DNA from: Syntrophaceae bacterium
GTDB lineage: Bacteria; Desulfobacterota; Syntrophia; Syntrophales; Smithellaceae
Length of the DNA: 36,416 nucleotides
Assembly: GCA_003141615.1 (NCBI GenBank)
Contig: PLMV01000168.1
Coordinates: 10,734-47,149, forward strand
Reading direction: 5' to 3'
The notes below the pieces were generated by a model. It was not told the origin of the DNA. It saw only the letters and a program-made list of their open reading frames with translations, and made no database searches. Positions 15,055 through 24,096 of this stretch are shown here, in pieces (the first letter of the stretch is position 1; every line of letters begins with the position of its first letter). The translations under genes and the position numbers were made by a program.

Positions 15055-17123
15055 TTAATTTTATAACATTTTTTGGTAATAAATAAATAATTTTCCATCT
15101 TAGGAAGATAAATAATTAACTCTTCATCACTGGTTAATTTCTTAAAATATTCATTTAAATTTAAAGATCCCTGCAAATAAAATAAGAGACGGATTTCCTG
15201 ATCGAGCATTTTCGTGTCTTTAATTTTTGCGTATAATTCAATAAGCGCCAGATTGGCAAAAGCATTTTGGGGAGAAAGCGACCGGACAGATTTCCAATAA
15301 TAGATGGCGCCGGCATGGTTATTTTTCATGCGGCAGGTTTCGGCCATAATCGTGAGCGCAGGCAATGAATTTGCATTTTTTGCCAGGCATTTTCTGGCGA
15401 AATATTGAGCCTCATTAATCTTTCCATCTTTCAATAAAATAAAACTGTATAGTTCTAATACCACAGGTTCAGATCTATATTTATTCAATTTATCTTCGAC
15501 TATTTGTCTTGCCTCTTTAATTTTATTTTGCCGGAGTTTTATTTTAGCTATATGTATATAATTTTGTATATGTGTAGGTATTATTTTAGAAGATTTTACG
15601 AAATAGCGCATTGCCAGGTCATTGTTCATTTCTTCAAAATAAAAGAGACCCAGATTATATTCTTGAGCAGCTAACATAAAAGATGGTCCAAAATTATTTA
15701 ACATTATCGCTTTATCGTATTCCTGGAGCGCTTTTTCTTTTTCATTATAATTAAAGTAGATATTGCCCAGGTTAGCATGAGGTCTGCTCAACCCGGGAGA
15801 TTTATCAATGTTATCAAACCATAAGAGAAAATCGTCAGAAAATATTTTATTGCGGTTATAAGTAATGTCGCCTTCGCCAACTAATACTATCACTATGCCC
15901 AAAGCAACAATAAACTGAATAATTTTTTTATAAGAAAAGTAATCGAGAGCATAAATCATGAACTCCGCAATAGGAACAAATAATAAAATTGATGGCAAAT
16001 AGTTGCGATGTTCGTAAATTAATTCCAGAGAAAAAAAAGAGCCTTCAATGATATGATTTAAAAAATAAAAAATAATGCAGAAAGAAACTAACGGGCGCTT
16101 TCTGGCCATATAAAAGGCAAAACTAATTATAAATAATATCAATATAATTGACGGAATTGTAGTCCAAGGTTGGAACAGGGAACGAGAAACATCTATATCA
16201 TAAAGAAAAGTTAAGCGGGAACTGATAGGATAAAACAATAGGGAAAGATAAAATAAGATGACACGAGGTTCGGTCAAAAGTCTTTGCTTCATCGAGAAGT
16301 CACGAATATCATATCCCCCGAAAGCATTGGAAAACCCACCTGTATAAATAAATCCGATAATTAAAATCAACAAAAGAGGCAAAAATAAAAACTTGCTGAA
16401 TTTCTTAATTCTTTCTTTAGTGACGCCCTGAATTAAAAATAAATCAAATAATAAAATGCTGACCGGAAGCATGGCCGCATTTTCTTTGGAAAGCACCGAT
16501 GCCAACCCGGCAATGAAGCAAAGAATAAAAAAGACGATAGACAGAGATAATTTTTCCGCTGTCCGTCCTTTGAGATACAAATACATGGACATGATGTAAA
16601 ATAATCCCGCCATTGAAGCCATTCTTTGTACAATATATGTAACAGAAGTTACGTGAACGGGATTTAATGCCCAGAAAAAAGTTGAAAGCAGCGCGACTGG
16701 ATAAGCGATCAGGGAATATTTTTCCCGAAGCAGAGGAAGTTCAAGTGTGTTATAAATAAATAGAAAAAGAAAAACAGCCGCCAGGTAATGGATGATGAAA
16801 TTAACCACATGATACCCATAAACATCCATTCCATTAAATTGATAATTCAATGCAAAGCTTAAGTAAGACAAGGGTCGCGATAGTCTCTCTTGAGAAAAGC
16901 CATATAAGCAATTCTTTATTTCCGGCCAGGAAAATGATTTTATTTGAATATATGGATTGTTGAAAATATTGGCAGAATCGTCAAAATGCCACGCGCCATA
17001 AAAACTGTTAGAGTAAACAGCTATCAAAATAATTAATAGTGAAATGAAGGTAAAGGCATATTTGTTTGCGTCTGGAAAGTTCAAGTTGATATTTAATTTA
17101 AATCCATTATCTTTAGTTAGCAT
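15051..17123 (-). CDS. Second GT-C-type membrane glycosyltransferase with TPR domain (TMTC-like)
   Basis: 690 residues. About ten or more membrane helices occupy 22-430, with an Asp-Asp pair (48-49, context WHFDDSANIF) in the first external loop. A NPVHVTSVTYIVQRM stretch near 180 matches the TMTC/DUF1736-like group. The C-terminal 250 residues consist of TPR-type helices, expected on the periplasmic side, where they could hold the acceptor protein. It is a distant paralogue of the gene at 13002 and faces it. Having two such enzymes beside a pilin suggests two linkage sugars, two acceptors, or initiation plus elongation. The stop codon overlaps a small hairpin in the spacer. No operon partner is contiguous on this strand. 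Confidence 0.8.
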   Translation of the reverse strand: MLTKDNGFKLNINLNFPDANKYAFTFISLLIILIAVYSNSFYGAWHFDDSANIFNNPYIQIKSFSWPEIKNCLYGFSQERLSRPLSYLSFALNYQFNGMDVYGYHVVNFIIHYLAAVFLFLFIYNTLELPLLREKYSLIAYPVALLSTFFWALNPVHVTSVTYIVQRMASMAGLFYIMSMYLYLKGRTAEKLSLSIVFFILCFIAGLASVLSKENAAMLPVSILLFDLFLIQGVTKERIKKFSKFLFLPLLLILIIGFIYTGGFSNAFGGYDIRDFSMKQRLLTEPRVILFYLSLLFYPISSRLTFLYDIDVSRSLFQPWTTIPSIILILFIISFAFYMARKRPLVSFCIIFYFLNHIIEGSFFSLELIYEHRNYLPSILLFVPIAEFMIYALDYFSYKKIIQFIVALGIVIVLVGEGDITYNRNKIFSDDFLLWFDNIDKSPGLSRPHANLGNIYFNYNEKEKALQEYDKAIMLNNFGPSFMLAAQEYNLGLFYFEEMNNDLAMRYFVKSSKIIPTHIQNYIHIAKIKLRQNKIKEARQIVEDKLNKYRSEPVVLELYSFILLKDGKINEAQYFARKCLAKNANSLPALTIMAETCRMKNNHAGAIYYWKSVRSLSPQNAFANLALIELYAKIKDTKMLDQEIRLLFYLQGSLNLNEYFKKLTSDEELIIYLPKMENYLFITKKCYKIN

Positions 17124-17242
17124 TTTTCATCTTCTTAGGGTAATATTAACAAAATTTGATTTGTAATAATTATCAATGTAATATCAATATCAAAAAATTA
17201 GTTTTTTTAATACAAAAATATGAAGACATTATTATAGAAAAA

Positions 17243-18205
17243 ATGAAAAGTAAAAGTTTAATTAAATACGTTATCGGATTTCTTATTGTTGCCGGAGCGA
17301 GCTATTTTTTTATTCGGGAATTTTATGCCAACTATGATTCAATTTCAAAGTTTGATTTTAAAATTAATTGGTTTTATCTGCTAGTATCACAATTTTTACT
17401 GATTTTGGTATCGATTGCAGGAACGTATTTTTGGCAGTGGTTATTGAAAATAATTACGTCACAACAGATAAGCTTCAGAGAAAGTTTAGCCATTGTCAAC
17501 ACATCTCAATTGACAAAATATCTGCCGGGAAAAGTCTGGTCATATGCCTTTCAAATGATGCTGTTGTCAAAAAAAGGCATTCCCAAGACAGTTGTGCTTT
17601 ACGCTAATTTGTTTTTGACTGTTACATCTTTGTTTGCTTCCGCTTTGTTAGGTTTGTTATATTTTATCTGTTTTAGTCCTGACCAAAATAAACTATGGCT
17701 GTCGCTGTTCTTTGTTTTTTTAATCATTTATTTTGGATTTATTTTTTTAAATCAGCCCTGCCTGAAATTGTTAGTAAAAATAGTCCAGAAACTATTTAAG
17801 AAAACGATAAATTATACTCATATTGATGTTAAATGGATTATCATATTTCAATTGGTGTATTTGCTGGCAAATGCTATCTTTGGGATCACCGGATACTTAT
17901 TGGCGCTGGGTTTAGGATTTACTGTATCGGTTCAAGATATATTCGCTGTCGCGGCATCCTTAATCATTGCCGATATGATCGGCTTTATTGTTCTTATTGC
18001 TCCGGGAGGATTAGGTGTCCGTGAAGGAATAATGTTAGCATTGCTGGGAGTTTTAGGGGACAAGAGCATAGCATTGATTCTGCCAATTGGAACAAGGATT
18101 GAGGGAATGATTTCTGACCTGTTACTGGGAGGAGTGGGATTCATATTTTTAAAAAAATACTATTCCGGCAAAGATAATCAGGTAAACAATAAAAAATTGG
18201 TATAA
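17243..18205 (+). CDS. YbhN/UPF0104-type (lysyl-PG synthetase membrane-domain-like) protein
   Basis: About 320 residues with roughly eight membrane helices. The family hallmarks are visible: an SQLTKYLPGKVWSYAFQ segment near residue 90 and an APGGLGVREG loop near 255. This is the membrane part seen in MprF and in AglD-like or YbhN proteins, often found in glycan loci and suspected of lipid or lipid-linked sugar flipping. No aminoacyl-transferase domain is present. The ATG at 17243 is preferred, giving a basic MKSKSLIKY start before the first helix. An earlier TTG at 17156 is open in frame but would add 29 unlikely residues; neither has a strong ribosome site. It is divergent from the GT-C gene at 17123. 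Confidence 0.75.
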   Translation: MKSKSLIKYVIGFLIVAGASYFFIREFYANYDSISKFDFKINWFYLLVSQFLLILVSIAGTYFWQWLLKIITSQQISFRESLAIVNTSQLTKYLPGKVWSYAFQMMLLSKKGIPKTVVLYANLFLTVTSLFASALLGLLYFICFSPDQNKLWLSLFFVFLIIYFGFIFLNQPCLKLLVKIVQKLFKKTINYTHIDVKWIIIFQLVYLLANAIFGITGYLLALGLGFTVSVQDIFAVAASLIIADMIGFIVLIAPGGLGVREGIMLALLGVLGDKSIALILPIGTRIEGMISDLLLGGVGFIFLKKYYSGKDNQVNNKKLV

Positions 18206-18297
18206 TTATCTGCTATCGGGAACTGAGAGGGAATGCCATGCCATGGAACAATATACTCAATACCCAGTATAAAAGGAATCTTTCAGAAGCTGCTTGA

Positions 18298-18423
18298 TCA
18301 TGTGTCCTCATCACCAGAAGCAAATTGAACAAACATCTCTTCCAATTCCGGTTTATCGGATAGGCATAACGATTTTCTTCCCCCTGTTTTCAGGAAAGCG
18401 GCGATTATAATTTTTGCATGCAT
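18298..18423 (-). CDS. Possible 41-residue ORF after the methyltransferase gene
   Basis: Begins with ATG one base after the stop of the upstream methyltransferase gene on the same strand. It encodes a basic first half and an acidic end (ELEEMF, ASGDEDT). There is no Shine-Dalgarno, so it would rely on coupled translation. I recognise no family. It may equally be a leftover of a longer gene. The remainder of the 18206-18424 spacer shows nothing else clear. Confidence 0.3.
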   Translation of the reverse strand: MHAKIIIAAFLKTGGRKSLCLSDKPELEEMFVQFASGDEDT

Positions 18424-18424
18424 A

Positions 18425-19243
18425 TTATTTTCTTTCGATCAAATAAAATGCCCATAAGGTGGGCAGTTTTGTTCTTTTTAATAAACCATCTACGAAAGAT
18501 ATACTGCGGAAAATAATGTATGTCAAATTCTGCGGAAGAGTTTTGGTCATTAGATAAATTAAGAGAAAGAAGAAAGTTGTTGCCGGAATGCGCTGCTCTT
18601 GGATTACGATACCACCGGCGTCATGAACTAAATTAGGAATTTCTGTGGAGGAGAAACATGTGCCGCCGGTATTTATACTGTTATCTTTGTGCAATAATTT
18701 CGCCAGTCCGAAACCGGTTTGCAATATTATTCCGGATTGGGCTGGTTCGATAATAATGATTTTTCCATTTTTATTCAAATGACTAAATAAGTTAGGGAAA
18801 ACTTCTTTTAAATTATTTTTGGGTAGATACATAAGAACAGTAACGACAATAATATAATCAAATGTTCCTATTTCTGATGGCAGCGATTCTAAGGTGCCGA
18901 CAAAGGCATCTCTTCCGGTATTTTCCTTATAGAGATTTACATAATTCGCGCTAATATCCAATCCGATTATTTGCGCCTGAGGTAGCTTTTGGATAATGGG
19001 CAGGGACAATCTTCCATATCCGCAGCCAATATCAAGAATCCGGATGTCATCCTTATTGCTTTTTATACATTCCAAAATAAAGTTAATATGGCAGGAATGG
19101 AAATGTTCATTGGCCAGATCAGGCATGCCCTTGAAAAGAACACTTTTCCAAGAGGCACCATAATTAATACTGCGTTTTTCCCATTCAATCGCATTATCCC
19201 GTGCGGGATAATTATTATTTTCCTGATTTTGTTTTAAAGCCAC
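18425..19243 (-). CDS. Class I SAM-dependent methyltransferase
   Basis: About 272 residues. Motif I (RILDIGCGYGRL) lies near residues 67-78, followed by the acidic end of strand 2 (IIGLDIS) and a motif IV region (FDYIIVVTVLMYLP). A hydrophobic segment near the C-terminus (FFFLLIYLMTK) may associate with the membrane. Start choice: GTG at 19243 has AGGAG 9 nt upstream. The earlier in-frame TTGs lie too close to or before that site and would overlap the preceding gene. It is the last recognisable gene of the minus-strand sugar-nucleotide operon, so methylation of a sugar or lipid-linked glycan is likely. The acceptor cannot be told from sequence. Confidence 0.8.
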   Translation of the reverse strand: MALKQNQENNNYPARDNAIEWEKRSINYGASWKSVLFKGMPDLANEHFHSCHINFILECIKSNKDDIRILDIGCGYGRLSLPIIQKLPQAQIIGLDISANYVNLYKENTGRDAFVGTLESLPSEIGTFDYIIVVTVLMYLPKNNLKEVFPNLFSHLNKNGKIIIIEPAQSGIILQTGFGLAKLLHKDNSINTGGTCFSSTEIPNLVHDAGGIVIQEQRIPATTFFFLLIYLMTKTLPQNLTYIIFRSISFVDGLLKRTKLPTLWAFYLIERK

Positions 19244-19263
19244 TAACAATATCTCCTGATAAT

Positions 19264-20409
19264 TTAGGTGTTCTTGCAATAAGCACGCAACGCATCAATG
19301 ATGAAATCAATTTGCTCATTAGTGATGTCGGCATACATGGGCAATGTCAATTCATGACGGGCTACAAAATCAGTATTATGCAGAATTTGATCTCCCATCA
19401 TCGCCCTGTAATAACTAAACATGTGCACCGGCGGATAATGGATACTGGTCTGAATTCCTTTTTCCCGCAGAAAAACCATCAAACTGTTCCGGTTTATGCT
19501 TTTATCAAGAAGTATAGGAAAGATATGATAATTAGCGAGAAAACAATAATTACCAAATGGTATCTTGATTCTGTCAATCTTAGATAATGCATTTTTATAA
19601 CGAGTCGCTGCCAGGCGGCGACGTTCATTTCCATTTTCCAATTTCTTTAATTGACATCGGGCTAAAGCGGCGTGAATTTCATCAATACGGTAATTATAAC
19701 CCAGGTCAGTTACATCATAGCTATACGCATGGCCGTGATGGCGATCCAATGTTGCACTGGTCATCCCATGAGAACGAATTTTTTTTATGTAGTTTGCGTA
19801 ATCATCATTATTAGTGCAGATTATACCGCCTTCACCTGTAGAAATATTTTTATTGGAAAAAAAGGAAAAACAGGAGATATCTCCTATTGATCCAAGAAAT
19901 CTATCTTTATATATTGAGCCCGGTGCATGAGCCGCATCTTCGATTACCGGAATTTTGTAGCAATTTGCAATTTCAATGATTTCATCCATCTTACAGGCGA
20001 AACCGCCATAATGCATGACTATTATTGATCGAGTATTTTTGTTTATCTTTTTTTCGATTTCATGGGGAGAAATTGTCCAATCGTCCGTTGAAGTGATATC
20101 GGCAAAAACAGGAGTACCGCCGGCATAAATAACCGAATTAGATGTAGCGACAAAAGTAAGTGAAGGACAGATGACTTCGGTTCCCTGTTTTACGCCAACG
20201 GCCAGATTGGCCAAATGTAAAGCAGTAGTGCAACTGCTTACGGCTATGGCATGTTTTACTTTAAAATATTTGGCAAATTCGTGTTCCAGAGCTTCCGTTT
20301 CCGGACCCATGGTAAGCCATTTACTTCTCAGAACACGCAGGGTGGCGTCCTCTTCTTCTAATCCATAGTTCAGATCGAAAAGAGGAATTACCGGATTTGG
20401 ATTATTCAT
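19264..20409 (-). CDS. DegT/DnrJ/EryC1/StrS-family PLP sugar aminotransferase
   Basis: 381 residues. Transfers an amino group to a keto-sugar nucleotide. The fold type I pattern is complete: a SSCTTALHLA phosphate-binding loop near 58, an EDAAHAPGS block near 157, and the PLP lysine in SFFSNKNISTGEGG near 184. The C-terminal part (SIHYPPVHMF) is also typical. Its ATG overlaps the end of the nucleotidyltransferase gene by 4 nt (ATGA), with AAGGA 6 nt upstream, so the two are translationally coupled. Behind a LegB-type 4,6-dehydratase the likely job is C4 amination (LegC/PglE-like). A C3 role (WbpE-like) feeding the WbpB/WbpD fusion at 27172 is the alternative. Confidence 0.92.
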   Translation of the reverse strand: MNNPNPVIPLFDLNYGLEEEDATLRVLRSKWLTMGPETEALEHEFAKYFKVKHAIAVSSCTTALHLANLAVGVKQGTEVICPSLTFVATSNSVIYAGGTPVFADITSTDDWTISPHEIEKKINKNTRSIIVMHYGGFACKMDEIIEIANCYKIPVIEDAAHAPGSIYKDRFLGSIGDISCFSFFSNKNISTGEGGIICTNNDDYANYIKKIRSHGMTSATLDRHHGHAYSYDVTDLGYNYRIDEIHAALARCQLKKLENGNERRRLAATRYKNALSKIDRIKIPFGNYCFLANYHIFPILLDKSINRNSLMVFLREKGIQTSIHYPPVHMFSYYRAMMGDQILHNTDFVARHELTLPMYADITNEQIDFIIDALRAYCKNT

Positions 20410-21104
20410 AGTCGATCCTTAATATTTTCGTAATCGTCAATCGCCTGTTCATAATCTTCGGCACGGCCGATATCCATCCAGTAACCATCATAGGGGTGAC
20501 AATATACAGGCATTTTCTTTGCTAGTATTTTTTGAACTAAATCGGGAAAATCAAAGCGGCTCTTCTTAGGTATAAGACGTAATACACTTCGGGAAAGAAC
20601 ATAAACTCCCATGCTGACGCTGAAAGGGATTGATGGTTTTTCTATAAATTTAGTTAAAAATCCTTCATGATTATATTCCAATGTTCCGTAATTAATATCC
20701 TGTGTCCTTCGGTGAGTAGCAATAGTGAGATCCGCTTTTTTATTCTTGTGAATATTAAAGAGTTCCTTGAAATTGAGATCTGTCAATATGTCGCCGTTCA
20801 TCATTAAAAAATTATCATCCAGATTATCAATGTGACAAATTGCTCCGGCAGTACCCATGGGCTCTTTTTCCACATAATATTCAATTGTGACACCCCATTT
20901 ATTGCCATTTCCAAAAAAGGCGATGAAAAGATCATGTTGATGCCCGACAGCCATGGTAATATTTTTAAAACCATTTTTTTTGAGTTGTTTTATGACAACT
21001 TCCAAAATGGGAAAATCGCCTATCGGTAAAAGTGGTTTAGGTAAAACAGTAGTATAAGGTTTTAATCTCGTACCTTTGCCACCTGCCAGAATTATAGCCT
21101 GCAT
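20406..21104 (-). CDS. Sugar-1-phosphate nucleotidyltransferase
   Basis: 232 residues, the size of a single-domain RmlA/HddC/PtmE-like enzyme. The glycosyltransferase-A signature is at the start: LAGGKGTRLKPYTTVLPKPL (residues 6-25). The metal-site Asp appears in LMMNGDILTDLNF near 100, and an EKP motif in IEKPS near 154. It would activate a sugar-1-phosphate with an NTP for the dehydratase encoded 8 bp upstream. Paired with a LegB-type dehydratase, a GDP-GlcNAc-forming PtmE-like role is plausible. The nucleotide specificity is not readable from motifs. AGGTGA precedes the ATG. Confidence 0.88.
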   Translation of the reverse strand: MQAIILAGGKGTRLKPYTTVLPKPLLPIGDFPILEVVIKQLKKNGFKNITMAVGHQHDLFIAFFGNGNKWGVTIEYYVEKEPMGTAGAICHIDNLDDNFLMMNGDILTDLNFKELFNIHKNKKADLTIATHRRTQDINYGTLEYNHEGFLTKFIEKPSIPFSVSMGVYVLSRSVLRLIPKKSRFDFPDLVQKILAKKMPVYCHPYDGYWMDIGRAEDYEQAIDDYENIKDRL

Positions 21105-21112
21105 ATTATCAC

Positions 21113-22093
21113 CTATTTTATATAGATATCCGGTTTGTAGATATGAATATTATTTTTAATCCAATCAATGGTCTGTTGAAGACCCTGCTCAAGTGAATAT
21201 TGAGGACGCCATTTTGTATTTGTAATAATTTTATTATTATCACAAAAAAGGCGTTCGACTTCACTATTTTTCGGCCGCCGGCGTTCTGATGCCGTTTGAA
21301 AATCAATTTCTATATTTAAAAGCCGGGCAATTTTTATTGCCAAATCTTCTACGGATATCTCAAAACCACTGCCAATATTAGTGACTGCTCCGGTAAGGTT
21401 GTTGGTTTTAGCTATTTCAATAAAACCTTCGACAATGTCTTTTATAAAAGTTAAATCACGGGTAGGGGAGATATTGCCCAAAGTCAATTTTTTTTTGCCG
21501 GATAGTATCTGGCTTATCACAGTAGGAATTATCGCTCTTGATGATTGCCGAGGGCCATAAGTATTAAACGGCCGGACGATTTTTACCGGCAGTTGAAAAG
21601 AGAGCCAGTAACTCAAAGACAGTTGATCAGCGGAAATTTTTGATGCCGAATAAGGTGACTGGCCTACAAGAGGATGATTTTCAGAAATGGGTACGAATTG
21701 GGCTGTACCATATGTTTCACTCGTTGAAGTAATAACCACATTTTTAAGATTTCCAAGCCGGGCATTTTCTAATACATTATAGGTGCCTTCGATATTTGTC
21801 TTAATATATGCCAGTGGTGATTCGTAAGAATATGGTATTCCGATTAGCGCAGCCAGATGATAAACTTCCTGGCAGCCTTTCATTGCATTTCGGACTGAGT
21901 CATAATCACGAATATCTCCGGAATATATTTCCATGTCTTTCAAATATGAAGATTGTTCCAGCCAGCCCCAGTTGCTGTTGGAGTTATAGCGCACAAAAGC
22001 GCGTACAGAATACCCGAGTTCGGTGAGCCTTTCCGCAAGATGGCTGCCGATAAAGCCGCCGGCCCCTGTTACTAGAATTTTATTAGCACTCAT
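21113..22093 (-). CDS. LegB-type NAD-dependent nucleotide-sugar 4,6-dehydratase (SDR)
   Basis: 326 residues, extended SDR. The NAD loop is GAGGFIGSH (10-18) and the catalytic Tyr-x3-Lys is in PYSASKISAD near 151-155. An N-terminal NSNWGWLE stretch and the TSTSETYGTAQFVPI and FNTYGPRQSSRAIIP blocks closely resemble LegB, the GDP-GlcNAc 4,6-dehydratase of the legionaminic acid pathway. That would give a 4-keto-6-deoxy intermediate for the aminotransferase in the same operon. The later legionaminate genes (hydrolysing epimerase, NeuB-like synthase, CMP transferase) are not here, so the product is more likely a 4-amino-6-deoxy sugar. AAGAGGT lies 5 nt before the ATG. Confidence 0.85.
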   Translation of the reverse strand: MSANKILVTGAGGFIGSHLAERLTELGYSVRAFVRYNSNSNWGWLEQSSYLKDMEIYSGDIRDYDSVRNAMKGCQEVYHLAALIGIPYSYESPLAYIKTNIEGTYNVLENARLGNLKNVVITSTSETYGTAQFVPISENHPLVGQSPYSASKISADQLSLSYWLSFQLPVKIVRPFNTYGPRQSSRAIIPTVISQILSGKKKLTLGNISPTRDLTFIKDIVEGFIEIAKTNNLTGAVTNIGSGFEISVEDLAIKIARLLNIEIDFQTASERRRPKNSEVERLFCDNNKIITNTKWRPQYSLEQGLQQTIDWIKNNIHIYKPDIYIK

Positions 22094-22132
22094 AATTACC
22101 TCTTATTCCCTTTTCCTTATATACACTCATCA

Positions 22133-23701
22133 TTACCGATTCATGAATGGAATTTTGCTATAAGTTAACTTGAACACTAGAAATTCACTGTTTTTATAGA
22201 TGAGTAAGGCAGCTCGCTGTTTTAATAAGTCTTGCACCGTATCTGGAGACACTTGATCTCTTACTTGAGCAAGATACACACATAAATAGTCTCCGCGCGA
22301 AAGCTCCTCTTTATTTCTTAGCATGAGTGATTTTCGATCTGTCATCATTCTCATAAGCCGCGGTTTAAAGAAGACGATGGTGCTTTCTTTTTCCGTGTTT
22401 GATCTGATGAATGAAAACATGCCTTGAGAGGGTACGGTATATGGTCCGAAAGAGGTCTCACGATGGTGAATCATATTTGCGTATGCATTGCCCGTTGAGT
22501 TTATTACGAAGTATGTGAGGACAATAAGAATAGGGACAAGGCAAACCCATTTACGTAATTTTTGTTCTAAGTTCGTTTTACCGCCTTGAAAAATTTCCAA
22601 TCCGGTAATTACAAATGAAAAATAAAATGGAAGGATTGGAAATAAATACCGGAGTCCCGGAAACAACGGCCACCACGGAAACGAGATGTAAAGAGCAAAA
22701 GTCAGAATTATATATACAACAATATGATAATCGGACCGATACCTTCTAATGATTCCAGCGATAGCGATAGGAATGCTTGCAAAATAAAACAAGTAGTGGT
22801 GAGGCACACCGATAAAGAACTCAGCGGGCACATCAATAAAGTAGTCCAACTGGTGCTTAATGATATCTATAGAAGTGTTACTAAAGGTGGATAAGTTAGA
22901 GGCTCCCCCCTTAGGGAGAATCATTTCCAATAGAATAACAATACAAAAAAAAGAGGCATAAGGGATCAGATTTATCAATAACCTTTTCAAGAAAACGACT
23001 TTATCTGAAAACAGATTCCTGAAAGATATTGAAAATTGTCCATTGGAGAAATCGCCTCGCTGTAATTTTATGGCCAGGGTGATGAATTGAGTAATAGCGA
23101 GTGTTACGATAAGTAAAAAACCATTAGTTCGAATGAAAAACGCACCGGCTATAATGGCCCCTAGAATGATATAATCCCAGACAGGGGATATGAGATTACG
23201 TTTTTCGATGACCAATCTGCCAATAAATAAAACACTGGCGGTCGATACTAGAAGGAATGGCAAGTCAGAAAGAATTTGATCTGCAAACGAGAGCATGGTT
23301 GGATTCAGGGAAAAGAAGCATACTAGACAAAGTAACCAAACTGGTGAATGATACTTACGGAATCCCACCCAAAGCAAAAGGATAAAAATTAGAAAAGAGA
23401 TTACTACCAATAATTTTAAACCGATAATATTCTGGCCGAAGACAGCATAGAATGGTACCAGTAAGACAGGAAATCCCCAAGGGTAGGCAATCGGTCCAAA
23501 AGTAGAAGAGGAATATTCCACCGTAAAGCGGTTTGCTTCTATGAAGCTGCGGGGATTTAACTCAGTAATGCTTTTTGCCTGCATGATATAAGCTGAAAAG
23601 TCATCGCCCCAGTTATGGCCATTTGTAAGTGTGCAAAAAAGAATAAGGATTGTTATTCCCAGTAGAATGATAAAAAGAGTTGAGGGATTGATTTTTCTCA
23701 T
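22133..23701 (-). CDS. GT39/ArnT-like membrane glycosyltransferase
   Basis: 522 residues with about ten membrane helices. The first external loop carries the GT-C Asp-Asp pair (33-34, context NWGDDFSAYI), and a FGPIAYPWGFPVLLVPFY segment near 70-87 is typical of dolichyl- or undecaprenyl-phosphate-sugar dependent transferases (PMT_2/GT39-like). It would act on the periplasmic face. No TPR tail is present, unlike the two GT-C genes further left. Its ribosome site (AGGA) and start codon lie at the decayed end of a GT4 remnant just upstream. It leads the minus-strand operon that continues into the dehydratase, nucleotidyltransferase and aminotransferase genes. Confidence 0.8.
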   Translation of the reverse strand: MRKINPSTLFIILLGITILILFCTLTNGHNWGDDFSAYIMQAKSITELNPRSFIEANRFTVEYSSSTFGPIAYPWGFPVLLVPFYAVFGQNIIGLKLLVVISFLIFILLLWVGFRKYHSPVWLLCLVCFFSLNPTMLSFADQILSDLPFLLVSTASVLFIGRLVIEKRNLISPVWDYIILGAIIAGAFFIRTNGFLLIVTLAITQFITLAIKLQRGDFSNGQFSISFRNLFSDKVVFLKRLLINLIPYASFFCIVILLEMILPKGGASNLSTFSNTSIDIIKHQLDYFIDVPAEFFIGVPHHYLFYFASIPIAIAGIIRRYRSDYHIVVYIILTFALYISFPWWPLFPGLRYLFPILPFYFSFVITGLEIFQGGKTNLEQKLRKWVCLVPILIVLTYFVINSTGNAYANMIHHRETSFGPYTVPSQGMFSFIRSNTEKESTIVFFKPRLMRMMTDRKSLMLRNKEELSRGDYLCVYLAQVRDQVSPDTVQDLLKQRAALLIYKNSEFLVFKLTYSKIPFMNR

Positions 23702-23706
23702 TTCAT

Positions 23707-23795
23707 TCCTGTGATTTTTTCATAAATAGCTTTCGCCCCTGAATCCGGCAATAATATAACTTTGTTTATCATAATTATGCTTATCATACGTGTAG
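23707..23795 (-). pseudogene. Remnant of a GT4 glycosyltransferase C-terminus
   Basis: About 90 bp align at roughly 80 percent identity with the 3' end of the intact GT4 gene (26021-26115). Both share TATGATAAGCATAATTATGA and CCGGATTCAGGGGCGA. A 2-nt loss shifts the frame in the middle and no upstream part remains. The fragment directly precedes, and supplies the ribosome site of, the GT39-like gene. Confidence 0.75.
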
Positions 23796-24096
23796 TCCAT
23801 GTCCTGCATCGATGCTTATTGAAATTGATTTGAATTAATAGAATACTTAACTTCAATTTGTAAATAATATCACTTTATATCAATTATTTCCAACTGTAAT
23901 TTTAATTAATTTTTAGATAAGCCTATAAACAACTTTCGGAAGCCCTTACTGACGTCACTTACAATTAACCATTATTATGATTTGTCTGATGAAACAAAAT
24001 TCTATGACCTTGATTAGAAAAAGCAAGTTGCTGAATTGGTGCTTTCATGCTAAAAAACAATTCATTGTGTTGTTTAGCCTCAAAAAGGTTGTCATT
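23796..24096. other. AT-rich divergent intergenic region
   Basis: About 300 bp between the GT39-like operon (minus) and the methyltransferase/GT2 pair (plus). It is AT-rich and must hold both promoters, but I could not assign -35/-10 boxes with confidence. A short in-frame extension of the methyltransferase ORF (from 23977) is open but has no good ribosome site and reads as non-coding. No RNA gene or repeat is evident. Confidence 0.5.

Noticed and set aside
19201-19587. 128-codon plus-strand frame across the aminotransferase/methyltransferase junction
   Set aside because: Antisense to two clear genes and without any motif.
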